Source of the DNA: Comamonas sp. JUb58
Lineage (GTDB): Bacteria; Pseudomonadota; Gammaproteobacteria; Burkholderiales; Burkholderiaceae_C
NCBI RefSeq assembly: GCF_004364775.1
Contig: NZ_SOAL01000009.1
Span: forward strand, 62,001-126,000
Length of the DNA stretch: 64,000 nucleotides
Direction: 5' to 3'
The first letter of the stretch is position 1, and every line of letters begins with the position of its first letter. The notes below the pieces were generated by a model. The model was not told the DNA's origin and searched no databases. It saw only the letters and a list, made by a program, of their open reading frames with translations. This document shows, piece after piece, positions 41,276 to 49,221 of this stretch. The translations under genes were made by a program, and so were the position numbers.

Positions 41276-42460
41276 TCAAAGGGAGGATGGCGGCAGATGG
41301 CGGGCAATCGCGGCGGCAATCTGCACACCGCTGCTGCCATCGCCAAAGGGGTTGTCCACCGTGGCGGGCGGTTGGCCAGGCAACTGGCCGGTGGCCAGCA
41401 CATGGCTGGCGGCCGAGAGGATGCGTTCGGCCTGGGTGCCCACCAGCAAGCCGGCGCCGCAGGTGATGACTTCCGGGCGTTCGGTCACATCGCGCATCAC
41501 CAGCAGCGGCTTGTGCAGCGAAAGGCCTTCTTCCTGGATGCCGCCCGAATCGGTCAGCAGCAGCTGGGCAGCGTCCATGATCTCGACCATGGGCGCGTAA
41601 TCGAGCGGCGCGGTCAGGCGCCAGCGGTTCTGCACCTCGGCCGTGGTGGCGGCATGCACGCTGCGCACCACGTCCTGCACCAGCGGGTTCAGGTGCACCG
41701 GCCAGATCACGGCGGCATCGGGGTGCTGCTCCAGCAGGCGGGCCACCGATTGGGCGATCTCCACCATGGGCCCGCCCCAGTTCTCGCGCCGGTGTGCGGT
41801 CACCAGCACCAGCTGGCGCAGGCCGCTGTCAACAAACCACTGGTAGTCCGGGTTGGCCACCGGCTGGCCGGCAGCGCGCTGCTTGCGCACATGGCGGGCA
41901 GCCAGCAGCACGGCATCGACGACGGTGTTGCCGACCACCGAGACCTCGCCCGGGACGTTTTCCTTTTCCAGGTTGTCACGGGCCTGGCCGGTGGGCGCAA
42001 AGTGCCATTGGCTGACGCGGCCGATCAGGCTGCGGTTGATCTCTTCGGGGAAGGGCTCGGAGATGCGGCCCGAGCGCAGACCCGCCTCGACATGGCCAAC
42101 GGGAATCTGCAGGTAGGAGGCAGCCAGCGCGCCCATGGCGGCACTGCTGGTGTCGCCATGCACCAGTGCCACGGCAGGCTTGAGGCTGGCCAGGGTGCTG
42201 CCGATGGCGGACATCAGCTCGCTCGACAGCGCCGGCAGGGTGGCGACTTCGCGCTTGAGACGGATCACCTCCTGGGGTGCAATGCCAAAGAATTCATACA
42301 GCGGCCAGGCCATCTCTTCGTGCTGGCCAGTGTGCAGCACATGGGTGGTGATGCCGCGCGCGCGCAGCGCCAGCACCACCGGGGCCATCTTGATGATCTC
42401 GGGCCGGGTGCCCATGATGGCGGCCACGGAGAAGGAGGAGGAAGGGTTGGAGGTGCTCAT
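41276..42460 (-). CDS. wecB: UDP-N-acetylglucosamine 2-epimerase (non-hydrolysing)
   Basis: 394 residues. It interconverts UDP-GlcNAc and UDP-ManNAc. Signature segments are AAIMGTRPEIIKMAPVV near the N-terminus, VHGDTSSAAMGALAASYL, VGHVEAGLRSG, VTAHRRENWG and LTDSGGIQEEGLSL, which carry the UDP and substrate contacts. Length is normal. Its ATG overlaps the stop of the deacetylase gene by four bases, so it is coupled to the polysaccharide operon. It therefore supplies UDP-ManNAc for the polymer, or balances the UDP-GlcNAc pool. No UDP-ManNAc dehydrogenase follows, which argues against a ManNAcA-type product. Confidence 0.94.
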   Translation of the reverse strand: MSTSNPSSSFSVAAIMGTRPEIIKMAPVVLALRARGITTHVLHTGQHEEMAWPLYEFFGIAPQEVIRLKREVATLPALSSELMSAIGSTLASLKPAVALVHGDTSSAAMGALAASYLQIPVGHVEAGLRSGRISEPFPEEINRSLIGRVSQWHFAPTGQARDNLEKENVPGEVSVVGNTVVDAVLLAARHVRKQRAAGQPVANPDYQWFVDSGLRQLVLVTAHRRENWGGPMVEIAQSVARLLEQHPDAAVIWPVHLNPLVQDVVRSVHAATTAEVQNRWRLTAPLDYAPMVEIMDAAQLLLTDSGGIQEEGLSLHKPLLVMRDVTERPEVITCGAGLLVGTQAERILSAASHVLATGQLPGQPPATVDNPFGDGSSGVQIAAAIARHLPPSSL

Positions 42461-44349
42461 GGTAGGCGATGCAGTTCAAGGCTGAGTTCTTTGCCGTCCT
42501 GTACGCGGACCAGCCAGGCATCGTCGGTGCCTTGCACCTGGGCCTGACCAGTGCGCACGCGCACGGCATCGTATTTGGTCTTGGGAACGGTCCAGGTCAT
42601 CGACTCCAGGGACCGGTTGTGGCTGGCGCTGAGCAGGTCGTTGTCACCGTCGGCGGTGATGGTCCACTGCACCTGTTCGCGACGGCTGAGGAAGTCGGCC
42701 GCCTCGGTCATCGAGATGAACTGGCACTGCTTGCGGTCCGCGCAGGCCTGCACGCTGTCGATATAGGCCTTCACTGCGGGCAGGTAGTCCACTGCGCCAA
42801 TCGGGTGGAAGTAGCTCAGGCGAACGCTGCGGGTGTGCTCGATAAAGCGCGCCACCTGCTGCAGCCACTGGCCGAACTCGTCAATGGGCATCTTCTGGAA
42901 CGAGGCCTCTTCGGCCGAGGCCACCTGGCCATAGGTCAGCACCGGGAAGGCCCAGGACTGGTTGACCTGGCGCGTGCCCAGCCACAGCCGCGTGGGCGGC
43001 ATGCCGACATTGGCCACCGTGTAGAAGGCCTGCACGCCGTGCTCGGCCATCCAGTCGTAGGTCCAGAGCGGGGTGTTGCCATTGGGGGCCGAGTATTCCT
43101 TGGGCTGCAGGCCATGGTTGGCCTTGGTGACCGAGGCGTTGTTCAGGTCCAGCAAGGGCATGAAATCATCGGCATTGTCGTCCGATGCGTTGTTGCCGAA
43201 ATAGTTGTGGATCCAGCCGCCATGGTTGCCGATACTGTGGCCCTGGCTCAGCAGCTTCTGGATCATCTGCTGGGCGTCTTCGTTGTAGTCCAGGTCCATG
43301 CCCAGGCCATCGCCCTGTTTGTTCACATCCGGGCCGGCGGTGAAGTGCAGGGACTGGTGGCCGTGCTCAAAAATGCCGGCTTCCTGCAGCTCGTGCAGAA
43401 AACCGATCGCCTTGCCGTCGTCGTTGTGCCAGTTCAGTACCAGCGCGCCAATGCCGTCGGGCGAGGCGAGCAGCGCAGGGCGCTCCACCACCTGCTGGGA
43501 AAAGTAGGACAGAAAACCGTGCAGGAAAATGCCGTCGGTGCGTTCGAGCAGGTAGGTCAGCGGCAGGTTGACAAACAGCGCCTGGCCCTTGCCCCAGCGG
43601 TTGAGGCTGGCCACCACATCGCCATTGCTCGATTGCAGCAGGATGCGTGCACTGCCCTTGGGACGGTCGGTCTTCAGCACGGTAAAGCGCTGCGAATCCT
43701 TGGTGTAGCCGGCGATGAAGCTGGGGAAGGCGGGTACATCCACTTCCAGCTCTTCGGGATCGATGGCGGTGAGCTTGGCAGCAGCCTTGGCATCCAGATA
43801 GCGCCCGGGGGGAATGCCCAGCAGCTCCATCGTGGCGGGTGCGCCCCGGATCTCTTCATAGTCGGAGAGCCGGTCCTTGTAGGTGTCGTAGTCGCCGTAG
43901 CGCACGCCCAGCATCTCGGACAGGCGCGAGGTGCCCTTGCTGTAGTAGCCGCGCTCGTCGAGCATGCCGCCGTCCTGCACCACCATGGCCTGGCCGCCAG
44001 CCTGCACCACCTGGATCAGGGTCTGCACGGCCGCATCCGAGATATTGCGGTGGAAGGTGTCGGGCAGGATCACGGCCTGCTGCGCGGCTGGGGCGCCGTA
44101 GTTGATGCCGCGCATCCATTCACTGATGCGCAGCGGCGTGAGCAGCACGCCGCGCTCATGTGCTGCCTGGCGCCAGATCTGGACCTCGGGGGCGTTGGGG
44201 GCCATGCTGTCCGGAATCAGCAGGCTGATGGTGGCGTAGTGCTGGCTGGCCTTGACGCTGCGCGCCTGGTGCCAGGCGATGGCGGCCAGCGCGCACAGCA
44301 CGACCACGGTGGCGGCCAGCCATTTTTTCCAGCGCAAGAGCTTGTTCAT
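42457..44349 (-). CDS. membrane-anchored polysaccharide deacetylase with amidotransferase-like N-terminal domain
   Basis: 630 residues from ATG 44349. The N-terminal anchor is about 11-27. Residues about 38-270 resemble a class I glutamine-amidotransferase-like fold (LLIPDS, ILPDTFHRNISDAAVQTLIQVVQAGGQAMVV) without an evident catalytic triad. Residues about 300-545 are a NodB-type deacetylase: Asp310-Asp311 in NWHNDD and His376/His381 in GNHGGWIHNY give the metal triad, and SAPNGNTP (about 420-427) is the third motif. A beta-rich tail follows. The protein would remove N-acetyl groups from the exported polymer in the periplasm. It overlaps the epimerase gene and lies ten bases after the toroid-like gene. 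Confidence 0.87.
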   Translation of the reverse strand: MNKLLRWKKWLAATVVVLCALAAIAWHQARSVKASQHYATISLLIPDSMAPNAPEVQIWRQAAHERGVLLTPLRISEWMRGINYGAPAAQQAVILPDTFHRNISDAAVQTLIQVVQAGGQAMVVQDGGMLDERGYYSKGTSRLSEMLGVRYGDYDTYKDRLSDYEEIRGAPATMELLGIPPGRYLDAKAAAKLTAIDPEELEVDVPAFPSFIAGYTKDSQRFTVLKTDRPKGSARILLQSSNGDVVASLNRWGKGQALFVNLPLTYLLERTDGIFLHGFLSYFSQQVVERPALLASPDGIGALVLNWHNDDGKAIGFLHELQEAGIFEHGHQSLHFTAGPDVNKQGDGLGMDLDYNEDAQQMIQKLLSQGHSIGNHGGWIHNYFGNNASDDNADDFMPLLDLNNASVTKANHGLQPKEYSAPNGNTPLWTYDWMAEHGVQAFYTVANVGMPPTRLWLGTRQVNQSWAFPVLTYGQVASAEEASFQKMPIDEFGQWLQQVARFIEHTRSVRLSYFHPIGAVDYLPAVKAYIDSVQACADRKQCQFISMTEAADFLSRREQVQWTITADGDNDLLSASHNRSLESMTWTVPKTKYDAVRVRTGQAQVQGTDDAWLVRVQDGKELSLELHRLP

Positions 44350-44359
44350 GGTGTCAGCC

Positions 44360-45361
44360 TCAAGGGTTGGCAGCAGGGGCGGTTGCGGGCGCTGTGGTTT
44401 TCGCAAAAGGGCACTGGGTGCCAATGCCCTTTTGCGCCAGCGCCTGGTCGATCATCGCATCCAGCACGGTCCAGCCTATCGTGGCCTGGAAGGGCCGCAG
44501 CGACGCGCGCCAGCAGGCCGCCTGGATCGGGGCGGTCTGGCGCATTTTCCACGCAACCAGGCCCCATGCATAGTCATCTTCGCTGCGCGACAGCCAGGCC
44601 TTGCCATGCAAGGCCAGCCACTGGGCAGTGGCGCGGTCCGATTCGGCGCTGGAAATCACGCCGGTTTGCCACAGGTAGGCGCTGGCCAGGGTGTGGGGGT
44701 AGAAGCGCGGCTGGTCGTATTCGGGCAAGGCCGGCTTCCAGTCGCTGCCGCTGCGAAAGTTGCGGGTGATGGCGGTCGCGAGCTGCTTGGAGGCGGGGCC
44801 GGCCTGTGCACCTTCGGTCACGCGCAGCGCTTCGTAGACCTCGACGTTGTCCATCAGGTAGTACAGCTCGGTGTTCAGCAGCGCCTTGTAGAGCTGGTTC
44901 TTGGGGTTGCGCAGGCGCGTAAGCAGCTGTTGGCTGCGCACAATGGCCAGATCGGCAGCCACCAGCTGGCTGGTGGTCAGCCATTTTTTCTCGCGTGCCT
45001 GGTGCAGCATCTCGATCGTGGTGGCGGCCATGGAGTCGTCGGCATCGGCACCCATGCAGCTGCGCCAGCCCATGTCACCGGTGGGGCAATAGCGGTCAAA
45101 GCCCCCGTCCAGGCGCTGGCGCGGCAGCAGCCAGGCCAGCCAGCGGCGCAGCTCGGCCTTGAGCGGCACATCGGCCTGCAGCGCGATGGTGAAGCCCTTG
45201 TTGACGAAGTAAGGATCCACTACCTGGCCGCCCAAGGTCGTGTAGTAGGCGCCATCGCCTGTGGCAAATTCGGCCAGCGCCGGGGGCTCGGCCGCCTGCG
45301 CGCTGCCCGCCAGCTGCCAGGCCATGGCGGCCGAGGCCATCCAGAGATTGCGTGTTTTCAT
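44360..45361 (-). CDS. secreted helical protein, possible (alpha/alpha)-barrel glycoside hydrolase
   Basis: 333 residues. The signal peptide is about 1-23 (ends GSAQA-AE). The mature part is mainly helical with repeated Trp/Leu-rich helices and a central GGFDRYCPTGDMGWRSCMGADADDS loop. Acidic Asp clusters on such loops recall the catalytic face of (alpha/alpha)6-barrel glycoside hydrolases, such as those that trim bacterial exopolysaccharides. No family motif was recognised, so the role is inferred. ATG 45361 overlaps the stop of the bactofilin-like gene (ATGA). It may cleave polymer during synthesis or export, as lyases and hydrolases do in alginate and Pel loci. Confidence 0.72.
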   Translation of the reverse strand: MKTRNLWMASAAMAWQLAGSAQAAEPPALAEFATGDGAYYTTLGGQVVDPYFVNKGFTIALQADVPLKAELRRWLAWLLPRQRLDGGFDRYCPTGDMGWRSCMGADADDSMAATTIEMLHQAREKKWLTTSQLVAADLAIVRSQQLLTRLRNPKNQLYKALLNTELYYLMDNVEVYEALRVTEGAQAGPASKQLATAITRNFRSGSDWKPALPEYDQPRFYPHTLASAYLWQTGVISSAESDRATAQWLALHGKAWLSRSEDDYAWGLVAWKMRQTAPIQAACWRASLRPFQATIGWTVLDAMIDQALAQKGIGTQCPFAKTTAPATAPAANP

Positions 45362-46311
45362 AGCACCACCTGTCCGGAACGTACGGCAGCAATACTGCCA
45401 TAGACCCGCACACTGGCGTGCAAGGCGATGGTCCAGGCCGAGACACTGCTGGGGCATTCCTTGTCGCCCACCTGGCTGTCCGGGCCCAGATGCAGGCGCT
45501 TGCCGGCGCACAGAGGGCCTTCGACATAGTTGTTGCCCTTGGTCTGCAGGTCGCCCTGCACAAAGACGGCGCCCTGCACACAGGCGCTCTGCGCCAGGAT
45601 GGCATTGCCATGCACCTTGATATGGCCCACGACCACGGACATCTCTTCCATCAGCAGGTTGCCGGTGACCACCAGGCCGCCCCGCACGATGGTGCCGGCC
45701 GGAATGCGCAGGTCCCCTTCATGGCGGCGTTGCAGGGTCGTCAGCGGCATACCGGTGCCCAGCTCGGGCAGCGGAAAGCTCAGCGAGCGCTTGAGCGGCC
45801 AGGTGAAGATGCAGGCGGCCGAGAGGCGCAGAAAGCGCGCACCGGGCGACAGCACGATATGGCGCTCGGCGCTGGTCAGGCGGGCCAACTGGGCAGGGCC
45901 CAGGCAGTGGATGCTCTTGGCATGCAGCACGCGCTGCACCACGCTGTTGGCCTGCAACTCGACCACATCGCTGGAGATCAGGGTGCGCAGCTGGGAGCGA
46001 AAGCCGATCACCACCGGCACCTGGGTCTTGGCCATCAGGCGGTTCTGGCCCCGGGGCACCATCAGGCGGCCCTGGTCATCGTGGCGCCATTGGGCGACAC
46101 GGGGCATGGCTTCCAACAGGTCGAGCTGGTCGGCCATGCGCTGGGCCGTGTAGTCGGTGCGGCCGTTGTCCAGCGGGTCAATGGCCAGCGCATCGGCATC
46201 ACTGCGCGAATACAGCTCGCGCAGCGCTGGCAACAGGGGCAGAAGGAAGACCAGGGCGGTCGCGATCAGCCACATGCTGCCAAACAGCAAGGGGTTGGCG
46301 GGGGCGGTCAT
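45358..46311 (-). CDS. membrane-anchored polymer-forming (bactofilin-like) protein
   Basis: 317 residues. An N-terminal transmembrane segment (about 10-30) is followed by an all-beta region. From about residue 195, short repeats such as GDLRIPAGTIVRGGLVVTGNLLMEEMSVVVGHIKVHGNAILAQ give the regular turn pattern of a right-handed beta-helix, as in bactofilins. It may form a scaffold at the membrane for the synthase, or bind the polymer. Its ATG overlaps the glycosyltransferase stop by four bases, so the two are produced together. The middle part (about 60-190) shows no known motif. Confidence 0.82.
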   Translation of the reverse strand: MTAPANPLLFGSMWLIATALVFLLPLLPALRELYSRSDADALAIDPLDNGRTDYTAQRMADQLDLLEAMPRVAQWRHDDQGRLMVPRGQNRLMAKTQVPVVIGFRSQLRTLISSDVVELQANSVVQRVLHAKSIHCLGPAQLARLTSAERHIVLSPGARFLRLSAACIFTWPLKRSLSFPLPELGTGMPLTTLQRRHEGDLRIPAGTIVRGGLVVTGNLLMEEMSVVVGHIKVHGNAILAQSACVQGAVFVQGDLQTKGNNYVEGPLCAGKRLHLGPDSQVGDKECPSSVSAWTIALHASVRVYGSIAAVRSGQVVL

Positions 46312-47774
46312 ACACGTGCTTCAGGCAGGGCGACGGTGGCGACAGCAGCGGCCTGCGCAGCGGCGGGGGCTGCAGCGGGCGCCTGGCGGTAGCGCACGGT
46401 CTTGTCCCATTTGAACTGGCGCTTGAACAGCTTGTCGAGCAGCAGCCCATCGATCGTGGCCTTGGAGACCGCGACCATGCTGACCACAAAACCCGTCAGC
46501 AACAGTGGCAGCAGACGCAGGCGGCGTTGGTGGCCATCCAGGTGCACGGCAGCGGCCACTTCAAAGAAGGCGGCGAAGTTACCCACGCAGGCAAAACCGG
46601 TGGCAATCAGCAGCATCAGCAAGGCAATGTTCACATTGGCGCCGATGCCGTAGCCGGTCACTGTCAGCACCAGGGCCAGCAGCCAGCCCACCAGCAGGAT
46701 GGGTGACATCAGGAACACGCCCAGCAGCGCCACGCCGTCGACCCGTTCCATCCAGCGCAGGCCCTTGCGGGTCAGCATCTCGGTGCCCAGCTTGGTCATC
46801 ACCTGGTTGTGGCCCTTGGCCCAGCGGCTGATCTGGCGAAAACGCACGGCCCAGCTCTCAGGCACTTCTTCGTAGCATTCGGCGTAACCCAGGTAGGCGG
46901 TTTGCCAGCCCTTGAGCAGCAGACGGTAGGTCAGGTCGGTGTCTTCGGCCAGCACTTCAGGTGTCCAGCCGCCGACATCCTGCAGCGCGCTCAGGCGAAT
47001 GCCGCCGACGGTGCCGCCATATTGGGCCACGGCGCCCATGTTGAAGCGGGCTTGCTGGTCGACCTGGTAGCCGCCGGAGCGCTCCAGATCCAGCAGGCGG
47101 GTGAGCAGGTTCACACCAGCGTTCTGTGGCACCACGCGGCCCATCACGGCGCCCACTTCGGGGTCGAGGAAGGGGGCCACCAGTTGCTTGATGATTTTCT
47201 TGCCAGGCAGGTAGTCGGCGTCGAACACCACGATCAGCTCGGACTCACCCCGGGCCTGCACGATGGCGGTGGCATCGGCCAGCGCCGCAGCCTTACCTGG
47301 GGGGCCTTCCTGGCGGTGGAACAGCTGCAGGCGGCCGGGGTGGCGGTCGGCATAGCTGTCGATGATCTGGCGTGTGCCATCGGTCGAGCGGTCATTGACC
47401 GGCATGATCGTCAGGCGGTCACGTGGGTAGTCCACGTCCAGCAGCGCCTCGATGCAGCCGGAGATCACGGCCTCTTCGTTGTGCGCGGCAATAAAGACGG
47501 TGATATGGGGCCAGTGCGCCTGCTCGATGCCGGCATACAGCGGGCGCTGGCGGGCAAACAGGCGGTTGAGCGTGAAGGCGTAGTGGCGGAAGGTGTAAAG
47601 CGCCTCCAGCAGCACCACCAGCATCAAGGCCGCCAGGCACAAGCCCAGTGCCCAGGTCGCCCAGCTGGCTTGGTAGAGCGTTGAGGGCTGTGCATGGGCA
47701 AGCACAGGCGAAAAGCCCAGGAACGCTGCGCAGAGTGCAGGTGCCTGAAGAAAAGGGGCGGAGTGCTTGGCCAT
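46308..47774 (-). CDS. processive family 2 glycosyltransferase (polysaccharide synthase)
   Basis: 488 residues. It is the synthase of the operon, of the PgaC/hyaluronan-synthase/BcsA type. The first transmembrane segment is about 40-62. The GT-A domain has Asp128 (NDRSTDGT), the metal motif Asp185-Ala-Asp187 (VVFDADYLPG), the acceptor base Asp278 (LAEDTD) and the processivity motif Gln314-x-x-Arg317-Trp318 (QISRW). Three or four C-terminal transmembrane segments (about 345-445) form the translocation path. No PilZ domain is visible. The substrate is probably UDP-GlcNAc or UDP-ManNAc, given the epimerase in the operon. ATG 47774 has only a weak ribosome site. Confidence 0.92.
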   Translation of the reverse strand: MAKHSAPFLQAPALCAAFLGFSPVLAHAQPSTLYQASWATWALGLCLAALMLVVLLEALYTFRHYAFTLNRLFARQRPLYAGIEQAHWPHITVFIAAHNEEAVISGCIEALLDVDYPRDRLTIMPVNDRSTDGTRQIIDSYADRHPGRLQLFHRQEGPPGKAAALADATAIVQARGESELIVVFDADYLPGKKIIKQLVAPFLDPEVGAVMGRVVPQNAGVNLLTRLLDLERSGGYQVDQQARFNMGAVAQYGGTVGGIRLSALQDVGGWTPEVLAEDTDLTYRLLLKGWQTAYLGYAECYEEVPESWAVRFRQISRWAKGHNQVMTKLGTEMLTRKGLRWMERVDGVALLGVFLMSPILLVGWLLALVLTVTGYGIGANVNIALLMLLIATGFACVGNFAAFFEVAAAVHLDGHQRRLRLLPLLLTGFVVSMVAVSKATIDGLLLDKLFKRQFKWDKTVRYRQAPAAAPAAAQAAAVATVALPEARV

Positions 47775-48291
47775 GATGATTGATAGAAAAAAATTCTTAC
47801 GACTTGTGATTCGATTATATCAATCACTACAAATGCATGAATAGTGTTTCAACAAGTATCCGAGTAAAAAGTAAGCATTTATTAACGTTAAAGCGAATAA
47901 CTATCAACACTTTGTGAAATGGCTGCGCCGAAGGCGTTACAAATTGATGCTTGATTTGGAAGCCTTTTTTGGAGATTGTGCGGCGCAAATGCTGCAGTGC
48001 ATCAGAATTTTTTGTAGCTGGATGATGCGTTTGATAGTTGGTGTAAGCGCAACGCGATAGAAAAAATGCTTGGATAGTGATGGGCCAAAGAGACACGCTG
48101 CGCGTACATCCGGCGCGTAGCGGCTGCATCCGTGCGCAAAGAGGCATCGCCCAGGCGCAGACTGCGGGGCGGTCAAGATGAGGGGGGGGTGCTGGGTTGC
48201 GCGGCACAGCGCTGCACGCCAGCTAGAAGCGCTGCCGGCTGTTATGGAGCGAGAAAGTCAGGCCGGGCAGTGCGAGTGCCCGGGCCAGGGG
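47775..48291. other. AT-rich intergenic region upstream of the exopolysaccharide operon
   Basis: About 515 bases. The part from 47775 to about 48070 is strikingly AT-rich against the surrounding GC-rich DNA, with runs such as GATTATATCAATCACTAC and AAAAAGTAAGCATTTATTAACG. A 126-codon minus frame (47827-48207) is not credible. No RNA gene was recognised. The stretch suits binding of a nucleoid silencer or activator. Confidence 0.65.
47814..47822 (-). promoter_or_regulatory. extended -10 promoter of the exopolysaccharide operon
   Basis: On the minus strand TGATATAAT is a perfect TGn-TATAAT extended -10 element. It would start transcription near 47807, about 33 bases before the glycosyltransferase start. 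No good -35 hexamer lies 16-18 bases upstream, which is usual for this promoter class or for activator-dependent promoters. Confidence 0.6.
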
Positions 48292-49059
48292 TCAGTGCTG
48301 GCCAAACCGGGCCATATAGGCCTGGGGCTCCCCGGTCTTGAAGGCATGGGCAAATTCCTGCACGCTGTCGTCGATCGCCTGGTCGATGGATTGCGTCTCC
48401 CAGGCGCGCAGCATGCGCTTTTGCTGGCGCAGGGCCTGCGGGCCGTAGCTGGCCAGCTTGTTGGCCAGGTGCTCCACCTCGCCATCCAGCCGCTGGGGCG
48501 GCACCACCTGGTCGAGCAGACCCCATTGCAGCGCCTGCGCGGCATCGATGTTGTCACCCGTCAGCATCAGCCACTGCGTGCGTGCTGCGCCAATCAGCCG
48601 GGGCAGCAGCGCGGCATGGATCACCGAGGGGATGCCGACCTGGACCTCGGGCATACCGCATTGCACACGGTTGCTGGCAATGCGGATATCGCAGGCGCAG
48701 GCCAGCTCCAGCCCGCCGCCCAGGGTCCAGCCCGGCAGGCGTGCAATCACTGGCGTGGGGAACTGGCGCGCGCCTTCGCAGACGCGGCGCAAGCGGCTGA
48801 TGAAGGCGGCGGCATTGTCGGGCGTGAGGGCACGCATTTCCTTGATGTCAGCGCCTGCGACAAAGGCCTTGTCGCCGGTGCCGCGCATCACCAGCACGCG
48901 GATGCGGCTGTCCTGCGCCAAGGTATCGAGCGCCTGGGCCAGGTCTTCCAGCACGGGCGACGACAGGATGTTCAGGCTGCCGGCGTTGCGAAAAGTCAGG
49001 GTGGCCACGCCCTTGTCTTGCAGGCTGGCATGGGCATGGTGCAGGTCGATCAAAAGCAT
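48292..49059 (-). CDS. enoyl-CoA hydratase/isomerase-family protein
   Basis: 255 residues from ATG 49059; in-frame starts extend to 49137 without a good ribosome site. Crotonase-fold features: VLVMRGTGDKAFVAGADIKEM supplies the first oxyanion-hole segment, and ARLPGWTLGGGLELACACDIRIAS supplies the second. VGIPSVIHAALLPRLIGAARTQWLMLTG follows as in true hydratases. It would hydrate a 2-enoyl-CoA to the (S)-3-hydroxyacyl-CoA. It stands alone, between the exopolysaccharide operon and the divergent stress cluster, so its pathway is not shown. Confidence 0.9.
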   Translation of the reverse strand: MLLIDLHHAHASLQDKGVATLTFRNAGSLNILSSPVLEDLAQALDTLAQDSRIRVLVMRGTGDKAFVAGADIKEMRALTPDNAAAFISRLRRVCEGARQFPTPVIARLPGWTLGGGLELACACDIRIASNRVQCGMPEVQVGIPSVIHAALLPRLIGAARTQWLMLTGDNIDAAQALQWGLLDQVVPPQRLDGEVEHLANKLASYGPQALRQQKRMLRAWETQSIDQAIDDSVQEFAHAFKTGEPQAYMARFGQH

Positions 49060-49141
49060 GCATCCATTGTGGAGATGCATCGCAAACTGGCCGGTCCCCA
49101 TCGGGACAAAACGCCATGCAGCCCATGAAATAGCCATGCAG

Positions 49142-49150
49142 TGCTATGAT
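49142..49150 (+). promoter_or_regulatory. extended -10 promoter of the PspA/flotillin cluster
   Basis: TGCTATGAT fits TGn-TATnAT and would start transcription near 49157, leaving a leader of about 65 bases that contains the 49179-49203 dyad. No good -35 hexamer and no sigma-54 -24/-12 element were seen. Confidence 0.5.
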
Positions 49151-49178
49151 TTTAAAGGAGAATTTACATATTGAAACT

Positions 49179-49203
49179 ATTACATGTACACATCACATGT
49201 AAT
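49179..49203 (+). promoter_or_regulatory. perfect nine-base dyad in the leader of the PspA/flotillin cluster
   Basis: ATTACATGT (49179-49187) and ACATGTAAT (49195-49203) form a perfect inverted repeat around ACACATC. It lies just downstream of the predicted start of transcription and 19 bases before the ATG, a standard place for a repressor operator. Confidence 0.6.
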
Positions 49204-49221
49204 GACTGTTATGGTGGCCGC

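Noticed and set aside
47827-48207. 126-codon minus frame upstream of the exopolysaccharide operon
   Set aside because: No ribosome site, no family similarity, and it runs across the AT-rich promoter island.
49082-49140. Sigma-54 promoter for the PspA cluster
   Set aside because: No GG-N10-GC pair with TGGCAC/TTGC flanks was found in the upstream region.
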